From an uncultured Pseudomonadales bacterium (lineage in GTDB: Bacteria; Pseudomonadota; Gammaproteobacteria; Pseudomonadales; Azotimanducaceae), in assembly GCA_937921865.1 (NCBI GenBank), contig CAKZWF010000060.1, positions 1 to 49,773 of the forward strand: a stretch of DNA of 49,773 nt, written 5' to 3'. The notes beneath the pieces are model-generated. The model made no database searches, was not told the origin of the DNA, and saw only the letters and a program-made list of their open reading frames with translations. Of this stretch, positions 9,182 through 17,435 are shown piece by piece (within the stretch, counting starts at the first letter, position 1; the number at the start of each line of letters is the position of its first letter). Position numbers and translations under genes: made by a program.

Positions 9182-9958
9182 TCAACTATCGTGCAGGTAG
9201 AATCGGGTCCCGCAGATGTTCACCTGTTGGTCGTTGACGTGACAGCCGCGTTGGCTCGCTGACGCCAGAATGTGGTCCCGATCGCGGACAGCCAGGTCAA
9301 TGCCGCCAAGACCTGGGCCCCGTCCGTCGCTGGCTTCGACAAACCTCAACCGCACATTGTTCAACGCCATCAGCAGCTGCTCACCCTCTCGATGTACCGG
9401 CAGGCCGGCCACTTCGCTCCAGCGTTCGGCCAGATCAACGGGGTCAGGACCCTGCAGTTCGACGCCGAGGTAGTCGACGGTTACATCCTGACGGACCTGA
9501 TCCTGCCAGGTCATTCCCCCGGCGGGATGCCAGTTGCCGTCGAAGTCGTTGTGCTGATCCCAATCGATCTCGAAGAAGCTGGCTTTCATGTCGCCTGGAT
9601 GCAGCTGGCAGATGTTCCAGGTTTCTCGATCAGCTTCGAAAGCCACACGTACGCCATGTTCTGCTGCCCGACCGCGAACCTGCTGCTGGGTTTCTTTGCT
9701 GTCAGCCTGACAGATGACCATGTAGCCACCATCGCCCTGGCGTCGATTCAGGTAGCGTCCAGCGGCGGTATTGTCCTGAGTTGGCGCAACTACCTCGAGG
9801 AAATTGTGACCCACAGACATCAGGGTGTTTTCCAAGCCGAAGGTGGCGACAGCAGGGTCGACGAAACAGGGGTTTATTCCGAGTATTTCGGTCAGATCTG
9901 CCAGCGTCGGTTTCAATTCTTGAGCGACCAGACAGATCTGCCGTAGTTGAATTGCCAT
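9182..9958 (-). CDS. VOC superfamily protein (glyoxalase_3-like)
   Basis: A 258-residue protein made of two paired beta-alpha-beta-beta-beta modules. The first starts QLRQICLVAQELKPTLADL and runs through GHNFLEVVAPTQDNT. The second starts VDYLGVELQGPDPVDLAERW and ends with an RDRDHIL/RFYLH strand. The length and the GLENTLMSVGHNFLEVV pattern are those of glyoxalase-like domain 3 proteins. AAGGGA precedes the ATG by 7 bases. It ends 10 bp from the stop of the convergent DMGDH-like gene. The reaction is unknown. Confidence 0.85.
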   Translation of the reverse strand: MAIQLRQICLVAQELKPTLADLTEILGINPCFVDPAVATFGLENTLMSVGHNFLEVVAPTQDNTAAGRYLNRRQGDGGYMVICQADSKETQQQVRGRAAEHGVRVAFEADRETWNICQLHPGDMKASFFEIDWDQHNDFDGNWHPAGGMTWQDQVRQDVTVDYLGVELQGPDPVDLAERWSEVAGLPVHREGEQLLMALNNVRLRFVEASDGRGPGLGGIDLAVRDRDHILASASQRGCHVNDQQVNICGTRFYLHDS

Positions 9959-10134
9959 GTTGTATCCCTTTTGATCCCAGCGTGTGAATCATGCGCCAGG
10001 TCTGTTCTCATGGGAAGCAGGTCGCTGGCGCTTTTCGACTGGGGCGTTCGCCGTTATGGTTGTCGCCGGAATCTGACTGGAAACTTTGAACATCTGCGAC
10101 ACTGACAACCACTTGAACTACCAGGGCGACACCG

Positions 10135-10806
10135 ATGCCTGAAGCGGGCGCGATTGTGCTTACCCTTCAGCTGGCGGCCATGACCACAATCGTGCTGCTG
10201 TTGTTGGGAACACCGTTTGCCTGGTGGCTGGCGAACACGCGATCCAGGGCGAAGCCGGTGCTGGAAGCCCTGACCGCAATGCCGCTGGTACTGCCGCCGA
10301 CAGTGCTTGGGTTCTATCTGCTTATTCTGATGAGTCCCGATTCGGCTCTGGGTGCCTTCTGGGTGCAGGTGACGGGCTCCGCGCTGACTTTCTCATTCAG
10401 CGGTCTGGTGGTGGCATCAGTGTTTTATTCATTGCCCTTCATGGTTCAACCTCTGCAGAACGCCTTTGAAGGCGTAGGGCGCGGTCCGCTTGAAGCGGCG
10501 GCCACACTCGGTGCGAGCCCACTCAACGCTTTTTTTACTGTTGTGGCGCCGCTGTCTGTCCGCGGTTTCCTGACGGCAACGGTGCTGTCGTTTGCGCACA
10601 CCATCGGCGAGTTTGGGGTGGTGCTGATGGTGGGTGGCAACATTCCCGGCGAGACCCGGGTAATCTCGATTGCCGTCTATGAGCAGGTGGAAACCCTTAA
10701 TTACGCTCAGGCACATCAGCTGTCAGCCGGGCTGCTGGTGTTCTCCTTTGTTGTCCTGCTGGCGGTCTATCTGGCCAACCGGCGTATCCCGGTGCGGGTG
10801 TTTTAG
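10135..10806 (+). CDS. modB: Molybdate ABC transporter permease ModB
   Basis: The product is 223 residues with about five hydrophobic segments (10-30, 45-65, 80-105, 145-165, 195-215). It includes the inner-membrane coupling loop EAAATLGASPLNAFFTVVAP and the FAHTIGEFGVVLMVGGNIPG segment typical of ModB/CysW-type permeases. It would form the channel for molybdate import with ModC. No good ribosome site is visible before the ATG. The stop codon abuts the modC ATG with no gap, so the pair is translationally coupled. No modA is present upstream; the neighbour there is an unrelated divergent VOC gene. Confidence 0.93.
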   Translation: MPEAGAIVLTLQLAAMTTIVLLLLGTPFAWWLANTRSRAKPVLEALTAMPLVLPPTVLGFYLLILMSPDSALGAFWVQVTGSALTFSFSGLVVASVFYSLPFMVQPLQNAFEGVGRGPLEAAATLGASPLNAFFTVVAPLSVRGFLTATVLSFAHTIGEFGVVLMVGGNIPGETRVISIAVYEQVETLNYAQAHQLSAGLLVFSFVVLLAVYLANRRIPVRVF

Positions 10807-11892
10807 ATGCTCAGCGTTGATGTGCAGCTCACCCTTGGTTCATTGACTCTGGAAGTCGATCAAAACTTCGAGCTGTCTGGTATTACCGCATTGTTTGGCC
10901 CGAGTGGCAGCGGCAAAACTTCTCTGCTGCGAGTTCTGGCTGGGCTGGAACGCGCGCAGGGCAGAATCGCATTTGGTGAAGACGTCTGGCTCGATTCGTC
11001 TGCAAACGTTGATGTACCCGTGCATCGTCGGGGTGTGGGCTACATGTTTCAGGATGGGCGACTGTTTGGTCACCTGAGTGTGTCGGGTAACCTGCGCTAC
11101 GCCGATCGCCGTGCTGACCGAACTCGTGACAGTCTCAGCTTTGCTGAGGTGGTCTCTGCTCTGGATCTGGAAGAACTGCTGCCGCGACGCATCGATGGGC
11201 TATCGGGAGGTGAAAAGCAGCGCGTGGCTCTCGGCCGGACGTTACTCAGCCGACCTTCGCTGCTGTTACTGGATGAGCCTCTGTCAGCTCTGGATAGTGA
11301 TCGGAAGGCTGAAATTCTGCCCTACCTGCTCAAGCTGCCTGGGCAGTTCGGGTTACCGACACTGTATGTCAGTCATTCGGTGGAGGAAGTGGCATTACTG
11401 GCTGATCGGACGCTGGTGCTTGCTGCAGGGCGCGTTCGTGCTGAAGGAGAAACCGCGCAGATTCTGGAGCGGTTGGATTTGCAGGCGTTGACCGGGCGGT
11501 TTGAGGCCGGTGCGGTCATTCATGCCGACGTTCGCGGTCACGATGCCAACTTCCATCTCACCGAATTGGTGTTTGACGGACAGACCATCGCGATGCCCAT
11601 GGTGCCGCAACTCACCGCTGGTGATCAGGTCAGATTGAGAATCCGGGCTCGGGATGTGTCGATTGCCACCCAACGTCCCAAACACTTGAGTATTCGCAAC
11701 ATTCTCGATGGGAAGATTCTTGAACTCGTCGAAGAAGCTGAGTCAGCCTACGCGGAACTGCTGGTTCAGGTGGGCGAACAGCGCATCCGGGCGCGGTTGA
11801 CTCGATCAGCGGTTGCCGACCTCGCCTTAGAGGTTGGTCAATCGGTGTATGTGTTAGTCAAGAGTGTGACCTTCGACGGCCATGCACCTTGA
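10807..11892 (+). CDS. modC: Molybdate ABC transporter ATPase ModC
   Basis: The product is 361 residues. It has Walker A GPSGSGKT (31-38), the Q-loop in GYMFQDGRLFGHL, the signature LSGGE (132-136), Walker B LLLLDEP (152-158) and the switch His190 in YVSHS. The C-terminal part (about 285-358) is a TOBE/Mop-type domain that binds molybdate in ModC proteins. This distinguishes it from sulfate or spermidine ATPases. It starts on the base after the modB stop. It ends 2 bp from the stop of the convergent nitronate monooxygenase, so no separate terminator fits there. Confidence 0.95.
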   Translation: MLSVDVQLTLGSLTLEVDQNFELSGITALFGPSGSGKTSLLRVLAGLERAQGRIAFGEDVWLDSSANVDVPVHRRGVGYMFQDGRLFGHLSVSGNLRYADRRADRTRDSLSFAEVVSALDLEELLPRRIDGLSGGEKQRVALGRTLLSRPSLLLLDEPLSALDSDRKAEILPYLLKLPGQFGLPTLYVSHSVEEVALLADRTLVLAAGRVRAEGETAQILERLDLQALTGRFEAGAVIHADVRGHDANFHLTELVFDGQTIAMPMVPQLTAGDQVRLRIRARDVSIATQRPKHLSIRNILDGKILELVEEAESAYAELLVQVGEQRIRARLTRSAVADLALEVGQSVYVLVKSVTFDGHAP

Positions 11893-11894
11893 GC

Positions 11895-12932
11895 TTACAT
11901 CTGCAGACCTTCCGCCAGCCTGGCGACGATGTCGGCAGCCGGTTCTGCTGAACAGCCGGAGCGGTTCTGGCCCGACCACAGCGGTGAGAAATCTCCATTG
12001 CCCTGAGCTTCGGCGGCGCGTCGCAGTGGCTGCAGTGCATTGCCTGCTGTTGGAAAAGGCGGCGCCAGATCGCTGATTGGGCCCAGTTCACGGATTGCGC
12101 GATTGACGATGCCGCGTGCGGGACGCCCGCTGAAGACGTTGGTGACTGCGGTAGGCGCGGACAGATCGGCGAGGGCGCGGCGATGAATTTCGCTGGTCGT
12201 GGCTTCCGGTGTTCTCAAAAAGCTGGTGCCAACCTGCACGCCACTGGCTCCTAGCCGGCAGGCGGCCGCGACTCCTGCAGCGTCAGCGATACCGCCCGCG
12301 GCAATTACCGGTATGCGCACGGCTGCCACCACCTGTGGCAGCAGAGCAAATGTTCCCAGCTGGGAACTCAGATCGTTGCTTAAAAACATGCCGCGGTGAC
12401 CGCCTGCTTCATAACCCTGAGCGATGATTGCGCTAACGCCTCGCTGTTCCAGCCAGAGCGCTTCAGCAACCGAAGTGGCTGAAGACAGGACCTTCGCGCC
12501 AGTGGCCAGTATCCGATCCAATAGATCCTGTTCGGGCAGTCCGAAGTGAAAGCTGACCACACGGGGCGCGTGACGGACGATCACCTCTGCGAGTTCCTGG
12601 CCGAATGGGGCACGACTACCTTTGGTCTGCGCCACCGTGACACCGTATTCGCTGTAGTAGGGTGCCAGGCGGTTCTGCCAGGCTTCCGGTATGTCCGGTT
12701 GCACCGCGATAGGCGTATGGCAGAAAAAGTTGATGTTGATCGGCAGGTCTGTGTGGCGGCTCAAGGTGGTCAGCGCGTCCTCGAGTCCCGCCGGATCCAG
12801 CATCGCGGCAGGCAGCGATCCCAATCCACCCGCCGCTGCGACCGCCAGCGCCAGAGCTGTGTCCTGCACTCCAGCCATCGGCGCCTGGATGATCGGCAGT
12901 TCAACGCCAAGCAGGTCTGCGAGTGTGTTCAA
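11895..12932 (-). CDS. Nitronate monooxygenase / 2-nitropropane dioxygenase family
   Basis: A 345-residue FMN-binding TIM barrel that oxidises alkyl nitronates (class II NMO) or works as a related FMN oxidoreductase. Family marks are the N-terminal PIIQAPMAG (13-21), the SFHFGLP strand, the QGYEAGGHRG segment holding the likely catalytic histidine, and the phosphate-binding stretch VIAAGGIADAAGV with GASGVQVGTSFLRTPE. The start is a TTG at 12932, supported by AGGAAG upstream and by alignment of the N-terminus with the family pattern. It lies 19 bp downstream of a VOC gene on the same strand and may be the last gene of the porin-sulfatase transcription unit. Confidence 0.9.
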   Translation of the reverse strand: MNTLADLLGVELPIIQAPMAGVQDTALALAVAAAGGLGSLPAAMLDPAGLEDALTTLSRHTDLPININFFCHTPIAVQPDIPEAWQNRLAPYYSEYGVTVAQTKGSRAPFGQELAEVIVRHAPRVVSFHFGLPEQDLLDRILATGAKVLSSATSVAEALWLEQRGVSAIIAQGYEAGGHRGMFLSNDLSSQLGTFALLPQVVAAVRIPVIAAGGIADAAGVAAACRLGASGVQVGTSFLRTPEATTSEIHRRALADLSAPTAVTNVFSGRPARGIVNRAIRELGPISDLAPPFPTAGNALQPLRRAAEAQGNGDFSPLWSGQNRSGCSAEPAADIVARLAEGLQM

Positions 12933-12951
12933 GATGTCTTCCTGCTGGTGA

Positions 12952-13323
12952 TCACGTTGTTTCCTGCGAAAAACAAAGGGTGTGGCCCTGATTGTCAGTG
13001 ATGTAAAACTCTCGGGTTCCCCAGGGGGTGTTTGCCGGACCTCTGCTCAACGCGACTCCTTGCTTGCGCAGTCTTTCGGCTTCGGCGTCAACATCTAGCG
13101 TCGGCAGGAACAGGTGCAGATGATCTCCTTCGGCCACAAAGCCGATTGATGGATCCTGCTCATCAGCCAGCTTCAGGTGCAGGTGCTGGTCACCGATTTG
13201 AATGCCAGCATAGAAATCGCTGTAGCGAAAATCCAGTTGGAAACCCAGGATGTCGACATAGAAATCGATGGATTCCTGAAGATTCGTGGTACGAAGTTGA
13301 GGAATCAGTCCGGTGACGTTCAT
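12952..13323 (-). CDS. VOC family (glyoxalase/bleomycin resistance-like) protein
   Basis: A 123-residue single VOC unit from the ATG at 13323. Its pattern is IPQLRTTNLQESIDFYVDIL, then DFYAGIQIGDQHLHLKLAD, then DHLHLFLPTLDVDAEAERL, and the terminal FYITDNQGHTLCF strand. Potential metal ligands are the histidines in HLHLKL/DHLHLF. A second in-frame ATG at 13335 is possible. The frame stays open upstream, but that part shows no family similarity. The substrate is unknown. It sits between the arylsulfatase and the nitronate monooxygenase, all on the minus strand. Confidence 0.82.
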   Translation of the reverse strand: MNVTGLIPQLRTTNLQESIDFYVDILGFQLDFRYSDFYAGIQIGDQHLHLKLADEQDPSIGFVAEGDHLHLFLPTLDVDAEAERLRKQGVALSRGPANTPWGTREFYITDNQGHTLCFSQETT

Positions 13324-13465
13324 TGACGACCCCATGATCGTGTTCTGACAGATCGAATCTACACTTAATGCGGGTACTTTACTGATCTGACAGGTGTCTG
13401 GCGACAGCTTCACTGCCCCCAGATAGTCACTTTTGAATCGATGTTCAGGGCGCACTTCAGCCAAT

Positions 13466-15106
13466 TCACTCAGTCAGTATGACGCCAACATCCTCGGCAT
13501 ATTCATCCCAGGCATGCTGCAGACGCTTGAGAACGGCGGGTTCTGCTCCTGCCAGATCACGGGTTTCTCCAGGGTCTATGGCAAGGTTAAACAGGCGCCA
13601 CTGGCCATCGCCATAGGGCGGTGCCACGGCAACAGCCTTGAAGTCACCCTGGCGCATCCATTTACCATTCTGCATCTCACCACCGATGAAATCTGTGTCG
13701 CCGTGTGCGTCACTTGCACTGCCATCGAGTACTCCGGCCAGCGATTTACCCCGCATGGGTTCGACTTCAATGCCGTTGAAGCTTGGCGGATGGGCAACGT
13801 CCGTCATGGCAAGAATGGTCGGCATGATATCGAAGACGTAGCCAAAAGCGTCGGATTGCTGGTTTTCGTTAATGCCGGGTCCGGCCATGATCAACGGGGA
13901 GCGAATACCGCCTTCACCCACAGTCATCTTGAACAGATTCAGCGGGCCGGCGCTGGCTGATGCCCAGCCCATGCCGTAGGCATAGTGGGACAGAGGGTGA
14001 CCGATGTTATCGATGCTGTTATCAAACTGGGAGAACCACTCGCTGCCTTTGTTTCCCGGGTAGTCATCGCTGGACCAGGGATTGGGTCCATTATCAGACA
14101 GGAACAGAACGATGGTGTTGTCCAGCGCGCCGATATCGTCGAGAAAATCGAGTACCCGACCCACGTGGTAGTCCATGTTCGTGACCAGGCCCGCATAGGC
14201 TTCCATACCGCGAGACTGCAATGCTCTGTCTGTGTCGCTTAAAGATTTCCATGGTGCCAGTTGCGGATGCGGCTCCGGCAGCGGAGCATCAACAGGAATC
14301 AAACCCAAATCCTTAGCAGTCTGCGCCCGTCGTTGCTTGAGCGCTCCATACCCCTCCTCGTAGTCGCCACGATACTGGCTTAGCCAGGGTTCGGGCACAT
14401 GCAGGGGATCATGAGGAGCGGTTAACGCCAGGTAGGCGAAAAACGGCTTGCCGCTGTCCCGGTCTTTGCGGATAGCATTCATCAGGAAATCGGAAAAATT
14501 TCGGGTGGCGTAAAAGTCGGGCGGCAGGCTGTCCAGGAGTTCACCGTTGTGCACGTACTCTGCAATCTCTTCATGTACCGCCAGCATGCCGAACATGTCA
14601 CTCCAGTAGCTGGCACCACCAAACAACATGCTCAGCGACTGATCGAAGCCTCTGGCATAAGGGTAGCTCTCTGGGCTGTGGCCAAGATGCCATTTGCCTG
14701 CCATGTAGGTGTGATAGCCATCCGCTCGAAGCACCTCAGCCAGCGAAACTACGCGGTTATTGAGATGCCCTTCATATCCGGGCTTGCCGATCTGATTAGG
14801 TGCCAGCATTTCACCCATGTTGCCTAGACCTGCCAGGTGATTGTCTGTACCTGACAGCAGCATCGACCGGGTAGGGGAGCAACTCACCGAGGTATGGAAG
14901 TTGGTGAATTTGGTGCCCCTGCTTGCCAGTGCATCGATGTTTGGCGTTTGAATTTCGCTGCCAAAACTGCCCAGATCGGACCAGCCCATATCGTCCACCA
15001 TGATCAACAGAACGTTGGGTTGCTCGCTAGCAGACACGGTGCCAGCAGCAATGGTGAGCAATCCGATGGCGAGCATAGTGGTGAGCTTCGTTAGGCATTG
15101 ACGCAT
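13466..15106 (-). CDS. Periplasmic arylsulfatase (Cys-type)
   Basis: A 546-residue sulfatase that hydrolyses sulfate esters. A signal peptide spans about residues 1-26 (TTMLAIGLLTIAAGTVSA). The metal-binding pair DD (38-39) is followed by CSPTRSMLLSG at 76-86; Cys76 is the residue converted to formylglycine. AGKWHLGH supplies the conserved Lys/His, and FLSDNGPNPWS the late metal ligands Asp-Asn. The sequence resembles the AtsA-type arylsulfatases. It lies 32 bp downstream of an OprB-like porin on the same strand, which suggests that sulfated substrate enters through that porin. The activating sulfatase-modifying enzyme is not in the window. Confidence 0.95.
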   Translation of the reverse strand: MRQCLTKLTTMLAIGLLTIAAGTVSASEQPNVLLIMVDDMGWSDLGSFGSEIQTPNIDALASRGTKFTNFHTSVSCSPTRSMLLSGTDNHLAGLGNMGEMLAPNQIGKPGYEGHLNNRVVSLAEVLRADGYHTYMAGKWHLGHSPESYPYARGFDQSLSMLFGGASYWSDMFGMLAVHEEIAEYVHNGELLDSLPPDFYATRNFSDFLMNAIRKDRDSGKPFFAYLALTAPHDPLHVPEPWLSQYRGDYEEGYGALKQRRAQTAKDLGLIPVDAPLPEPHPQLAPWKSLSDTDRALQSRGMEAYAGLVTNMDYHVGRVLDFLDDIGALDNTIVLFLSDNGPNPWSSDDYPGNKGSEWFSQFDNSIDNIGHPLSHYAYGMGWASASAGPLNLFKMTVGEGGIRSPLIMAGPGINENQQSDAFGYVFDIMPTILAMTDVAHPPSFNGIEVEPMRGKSLAGVLDGSASDAHGDTDFIGGEMQNGKWMRQGDFKAVAVAPPYGDGQWRLFNLAIDPGETRDLAGAEPAVLKRLQHAWDEYAEDVGVILTE

Positions 15107-15138
15107 TGCGCTTTCTTCTCCTGTATTGATTTTGATTG

Positions 15139-16311
15139 TCAGAGCGCGAAACGGCTGCGAATGCCCCAGATCAGCACCTGATCCTCTTCGCTGTTTCGGA
15201 CCGGATCGATTACCAGTTGCGCGGTAGGGGTGATGGCAACGCGGGGGCTGAGTTGGAATCGATAGTAGACGTCTAGAGCGCCCTGATCATCCAGGCCGTT
15301 GTCCATCGGGCGCGACCAGGTCGCACCGATACCAAGTCGGTCATCGGCTCTATTGAACAGGCCGTCGATGGCAACGCCGGCGTTGACCATGTGTTCAATG
15401 GGGGTGGCATCCGACAGGCCAGGCTCACTGTCGGCATATCCGTAGCGCAGGAACGGCAGAAAATGGCCAAACTTCTGGTAGGCGGATAGCACAAAACCCC
15501 AGGACTCGGCGATGCCATCATTATTCCTTTCGTCCTGCTGCCAGAGTGTGAGATGTACATCCCCCATCGGCGGTCGACCAGGTATTCGCTGCAGCAGACC
15601 GGGATCCCACCCCAGCTCGATGATCTTGAACAGTTCTCCGTCATCGAACACATCGAAGTCGAAGTCCTCGTTGTCGGCGTTGGCATCGTGCACACCGACT
15701 CTCAGGTAGGTCTGCTCAGTGGGTCGCACCAAGCCGTAACTGCCCATCCCACGATCCGGCAGAGGAATGATGAAATTGGCGGCGTGGATCGCATCCATAA
15801 AGTCGGTGCGGAAATTTTTTAACGGAAAGTAGTCGTAGTAGGCCAGTGGAAAAAGTTTTCCAGCCTGAATGCCGATGCGGTTATCCCACTTTTTCTGCAC
15901 CCAGAGCTGGCCCACGGTCGGGTCGACTTCGCTGAACGCTACTGTCGTGGGGTAAAGTGAACCGACCTGCGTGAACAGGGCAACCGGCGGAATGTCTGTG
16001 GAAAAATCACGATAGAGCAACTCGAACCCGGCTGTGGCAGCTGAATCTGTATTCCTACCCCAGAATGTCCAGGTGCCGTCGATGACAAACTCATAAACGC
16101 TCGCAGAGTCTTCTGGCCCGATTGTATCCTGGGTTTTCTGGTAAACGTGGGTCGCGGAAAAGCCCGGTCGAAAACCATATTTATCGGCCAGCTTAGAGCG
16201 TGTCTCCTGCCAGGGTTGCAGAGCATCGTCTATAAAAGGCAACTCGAACCAGTAGTGCTTGGGTCGAGTGTCTTCTTCGTACTGGTTGCGGATTGAAACG
16301 GCCGTACCCAT
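15139..16311 (-). CDS. OprB-like outer-membrane porin, frame-broken at its N-terminus
   Basis: A 390-residue reading frame with alternating amphipathic strands and aromatic girdles (for example LWVQKKWDNRIGIQAGKLFP, YLRVGVHDANADN, YYRFQLSPRVAITPTAQLVI), typical of carbohydrate-selective porins. The first in-frame ATG (16311) lies inside the mature protein and gives no signal peptide. The frame is open upstream only to a TAA at about 16346-16348. In another frame an ATG at 16456 starts a plausible signal-peptide segment. Removing one copy of a 7-bp tandem repeat at 16330-16343 joins the two frames exactly. As it stands the porin should not be exported. It probably forms an operon with the arylsulfatase. 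Confidence 0.85.
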   Translation of the reverse strand: MGTAVSIRNQYEEDTRPKHYWFELPFIDDALQPWQETRSKLADKYGFRPGFSATHVYQKTQDTIGPEDSASVYEFVIDGTWTFWGRNTDSAATAGFELLYRDFSTDIPPVALFTQVGSLYPTTVAFSEVDPTVGQLWVQKKWDNRIGIQAGKLFPLAYYDYFPLKNFRTDFMDAIHAANFIIPLPDRGMGSYGLVRPTEQTYLRVGVHDANADNEDFDFDVFDDGELFKIIELGWDPGLLQRIPGRPPMGDVHLTLWQQDERNNDGIAESWGFVLSAYQKFGHFLPFLRYGYADSEPGLSDATPIEHMVNAGVAIDGLFNRADDRLGIGATWSRPMDNGLDDQGALDVYYRFQLSPRVAITPTAQLVIDPVRNSEEDQVLIWGIRSRFAL

Positions 16312-16456
16312 GGCCAGTTCTTCGTCTATGCTTGCTGCTTGCTGTTAATTGAGAAGTCTGTTGAACAGATTGTTCTGGGGCCGCTTCACCCCAACCGGTG
16401 GAGGTGAAACAACGTAATAGGCTGACAAATCCCACTTGCAGATATAGTTGATTCAT
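16312..16456 (-). other. Out-of-frame signal-peptide leader of the porin
   Basis: Reading from the ATG at 16456 gives MNQLYLQVGFVSLLRCFTST, followed by GWGEAAPEQSVQQTSQLTAS, before the frame leaves the porin. The start resembles a weak signal peptide and the next residues a mature N-terminus. With one 7-bp unit fewer it would continue as TASIDEELAMGTAVSIRNQ into the porin. The ribosome site is poor, so the exact start is uncertain. Confidence 0.55.
16330..16343. repeat. 7-bp tandem duplication breaking the porin frame
   Basis: GCTTGCT occurs twice back to back (16330-16336 and 16337-16343); on the coding strand this is AGCAAGC twice. Seven is not a multiple of three, so two copies place the porin body out of frame with its leader, while one copy restores the frame. 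This could be phase variation by slipped-strand mispairing, a loss-of-function duplication, or an assembly error. Confidence 0.85.
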
Positions 16457-16717
16457 GGCTGGTAAAAGCTGCACTTTTTCAAAAGCTATCAGATTCAGTA
16501 TCGCCCATCGACTGTGGTTTACCCCTACGTTCCGTGGCTGTCCGGCCGGTGGGTGGACAAGTTCCCCGGACCCACCCATCTCCGAGGAAGCCTTCTCCGG
16601 TTTCCGTCACTTTGGTGAGCAGGTGGCGCTGGGTCTCGCTGCTGCAGCTGCTTAACCAGGGTTTCCTTTCGGCCCGTTTTCAGCCAGAGTTCAACTCATC
16701 GTAAGGGGAGCTTACTC

Positions 16718-17398
16718 ATGGCTGAAAAACCAAAAGTGATTGGCGATGGCAATATGCCTGATTTTGACTGGCGGGCAATCACGCCGGAAGACTCGCCGAA
16801 AACGCCCATGGACATGTGGGCGGAACCTCAGCATCAGGACCTTTCGACCGCGAAGCTCAGCGTTGGCGACAGGGCATTCAATTTCTCGCGCGAACTCTAC
16901 GATTTCTGTGATGGGACCGAAGTCAGAACCGGTGGATCGTTTGACCTGCTGGAGGCTGTCCGGGAGAAACCGGTTGCCCTGATCTTCGGTTCATACACGT
17001 GACCACCTTTCCGGGTTCAGTTGGAACCCTTGCATCAGCTCTGGGAAACCTGGCGCGATCGAGTGCACTTTGTTGTGGTCTATATTCGCGAAGCCCATCC
17101 TGAAGAAGGCTGGGTGATCAGTCCGAATCGTGACAATGGCATTGTGGTGAACGATCCATCGACGAGTGAAGATCGCTTTGAAGTAGCGCAGACCTGCGCA
17201 CTTCGGCTGAAGATCCGTATGCCGGTGGTGGTCGATGACATCGATGATCAGATTGCCAGCGCGTATGGAGCATTACCGGATCGGCTGTATCTGATAGACC
17301 GTGACGGTACCGTGGCCTATCAGGGTGAGCGTGGCCCCTGGGGATTCAAACCGGAAGATCTGGCGTCAGCCATCGAACGGCTGGACTCTGCGGTCTGA
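16718..17398 (+). CDS. Selenocysteine-containing iodothyronine-deiodinase-like protein
   Basis: A 226-residue protein if the UGA at 17000-17002 is read as selenocysteine (Sec95). The residues around it, FGSYT-Sec-PPFR, match the active site of iodothyronine deiodinases (GSCT-Sec-PPF). Downstream the frame continues without a break into VYIREAHPEEGW (121-131), where the deiodinase family has its conserved Glu and His (here Glu125 and His127). A thioredoxin-like fold follows (RMPVVVDDIDD, RLYLIDRDGTVAYQG). AAGGGGAG precedes the ATG. A SECIS-like hairpin starts 10 bases after the UGA. The natural substrate in bacteria is unknown; reductive dehalogenation or peroxide chemistry is inferred. No signal peptide. 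It converges on the PilU gene. Confidence 0.93.
17013..17029 (+). promoter_or_regulatory. Bacterial SECIS-like hairpin for UGA recoding
   Basis: A 6-bp perfect stem GGGTTC/GAACCC with the 5-base loop AGTTG. The loop begins 17 nucleotides after the UGA, within the spacing accepted for bacterial SECIS elements, and has G as its second base as expected for SelB recognition. Confidence 0.75.
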
Positions 17399-17399
17399 A

Positions 17400-17414
17400 C
17401 AGATCGGTGATCTG
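17400..17414. terminator. Short hairpin between convergent selenoprotein and pilU genes
   Basis: A perfect 6-bp inverted repeat CAGATC-GGT-GATCTG lies in the 37-bp gap between the two stop codons. It is short and lacks a U-tract, so a terminator role is only possible. Confidence 0.3.
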
Positions 17415-17435
17415 AAGCGACTGAATCCGTATCGG

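Noticed and set aside
9959..10134. ModE-type operator upstream of modB
   Set aside because: A short GTTATGGTTGTC segment resembles half a molybdenum box, but the second half-site is missing.
16455..16655. Plus-strand frame ending EEAFSGFRHFGEQVALGLAA
   Set aside because: It could be the 3' remnant of a lost gene, but the upstream part has no coding character and it covers the divergent promoter region of the selenoprotein; no family recognised.
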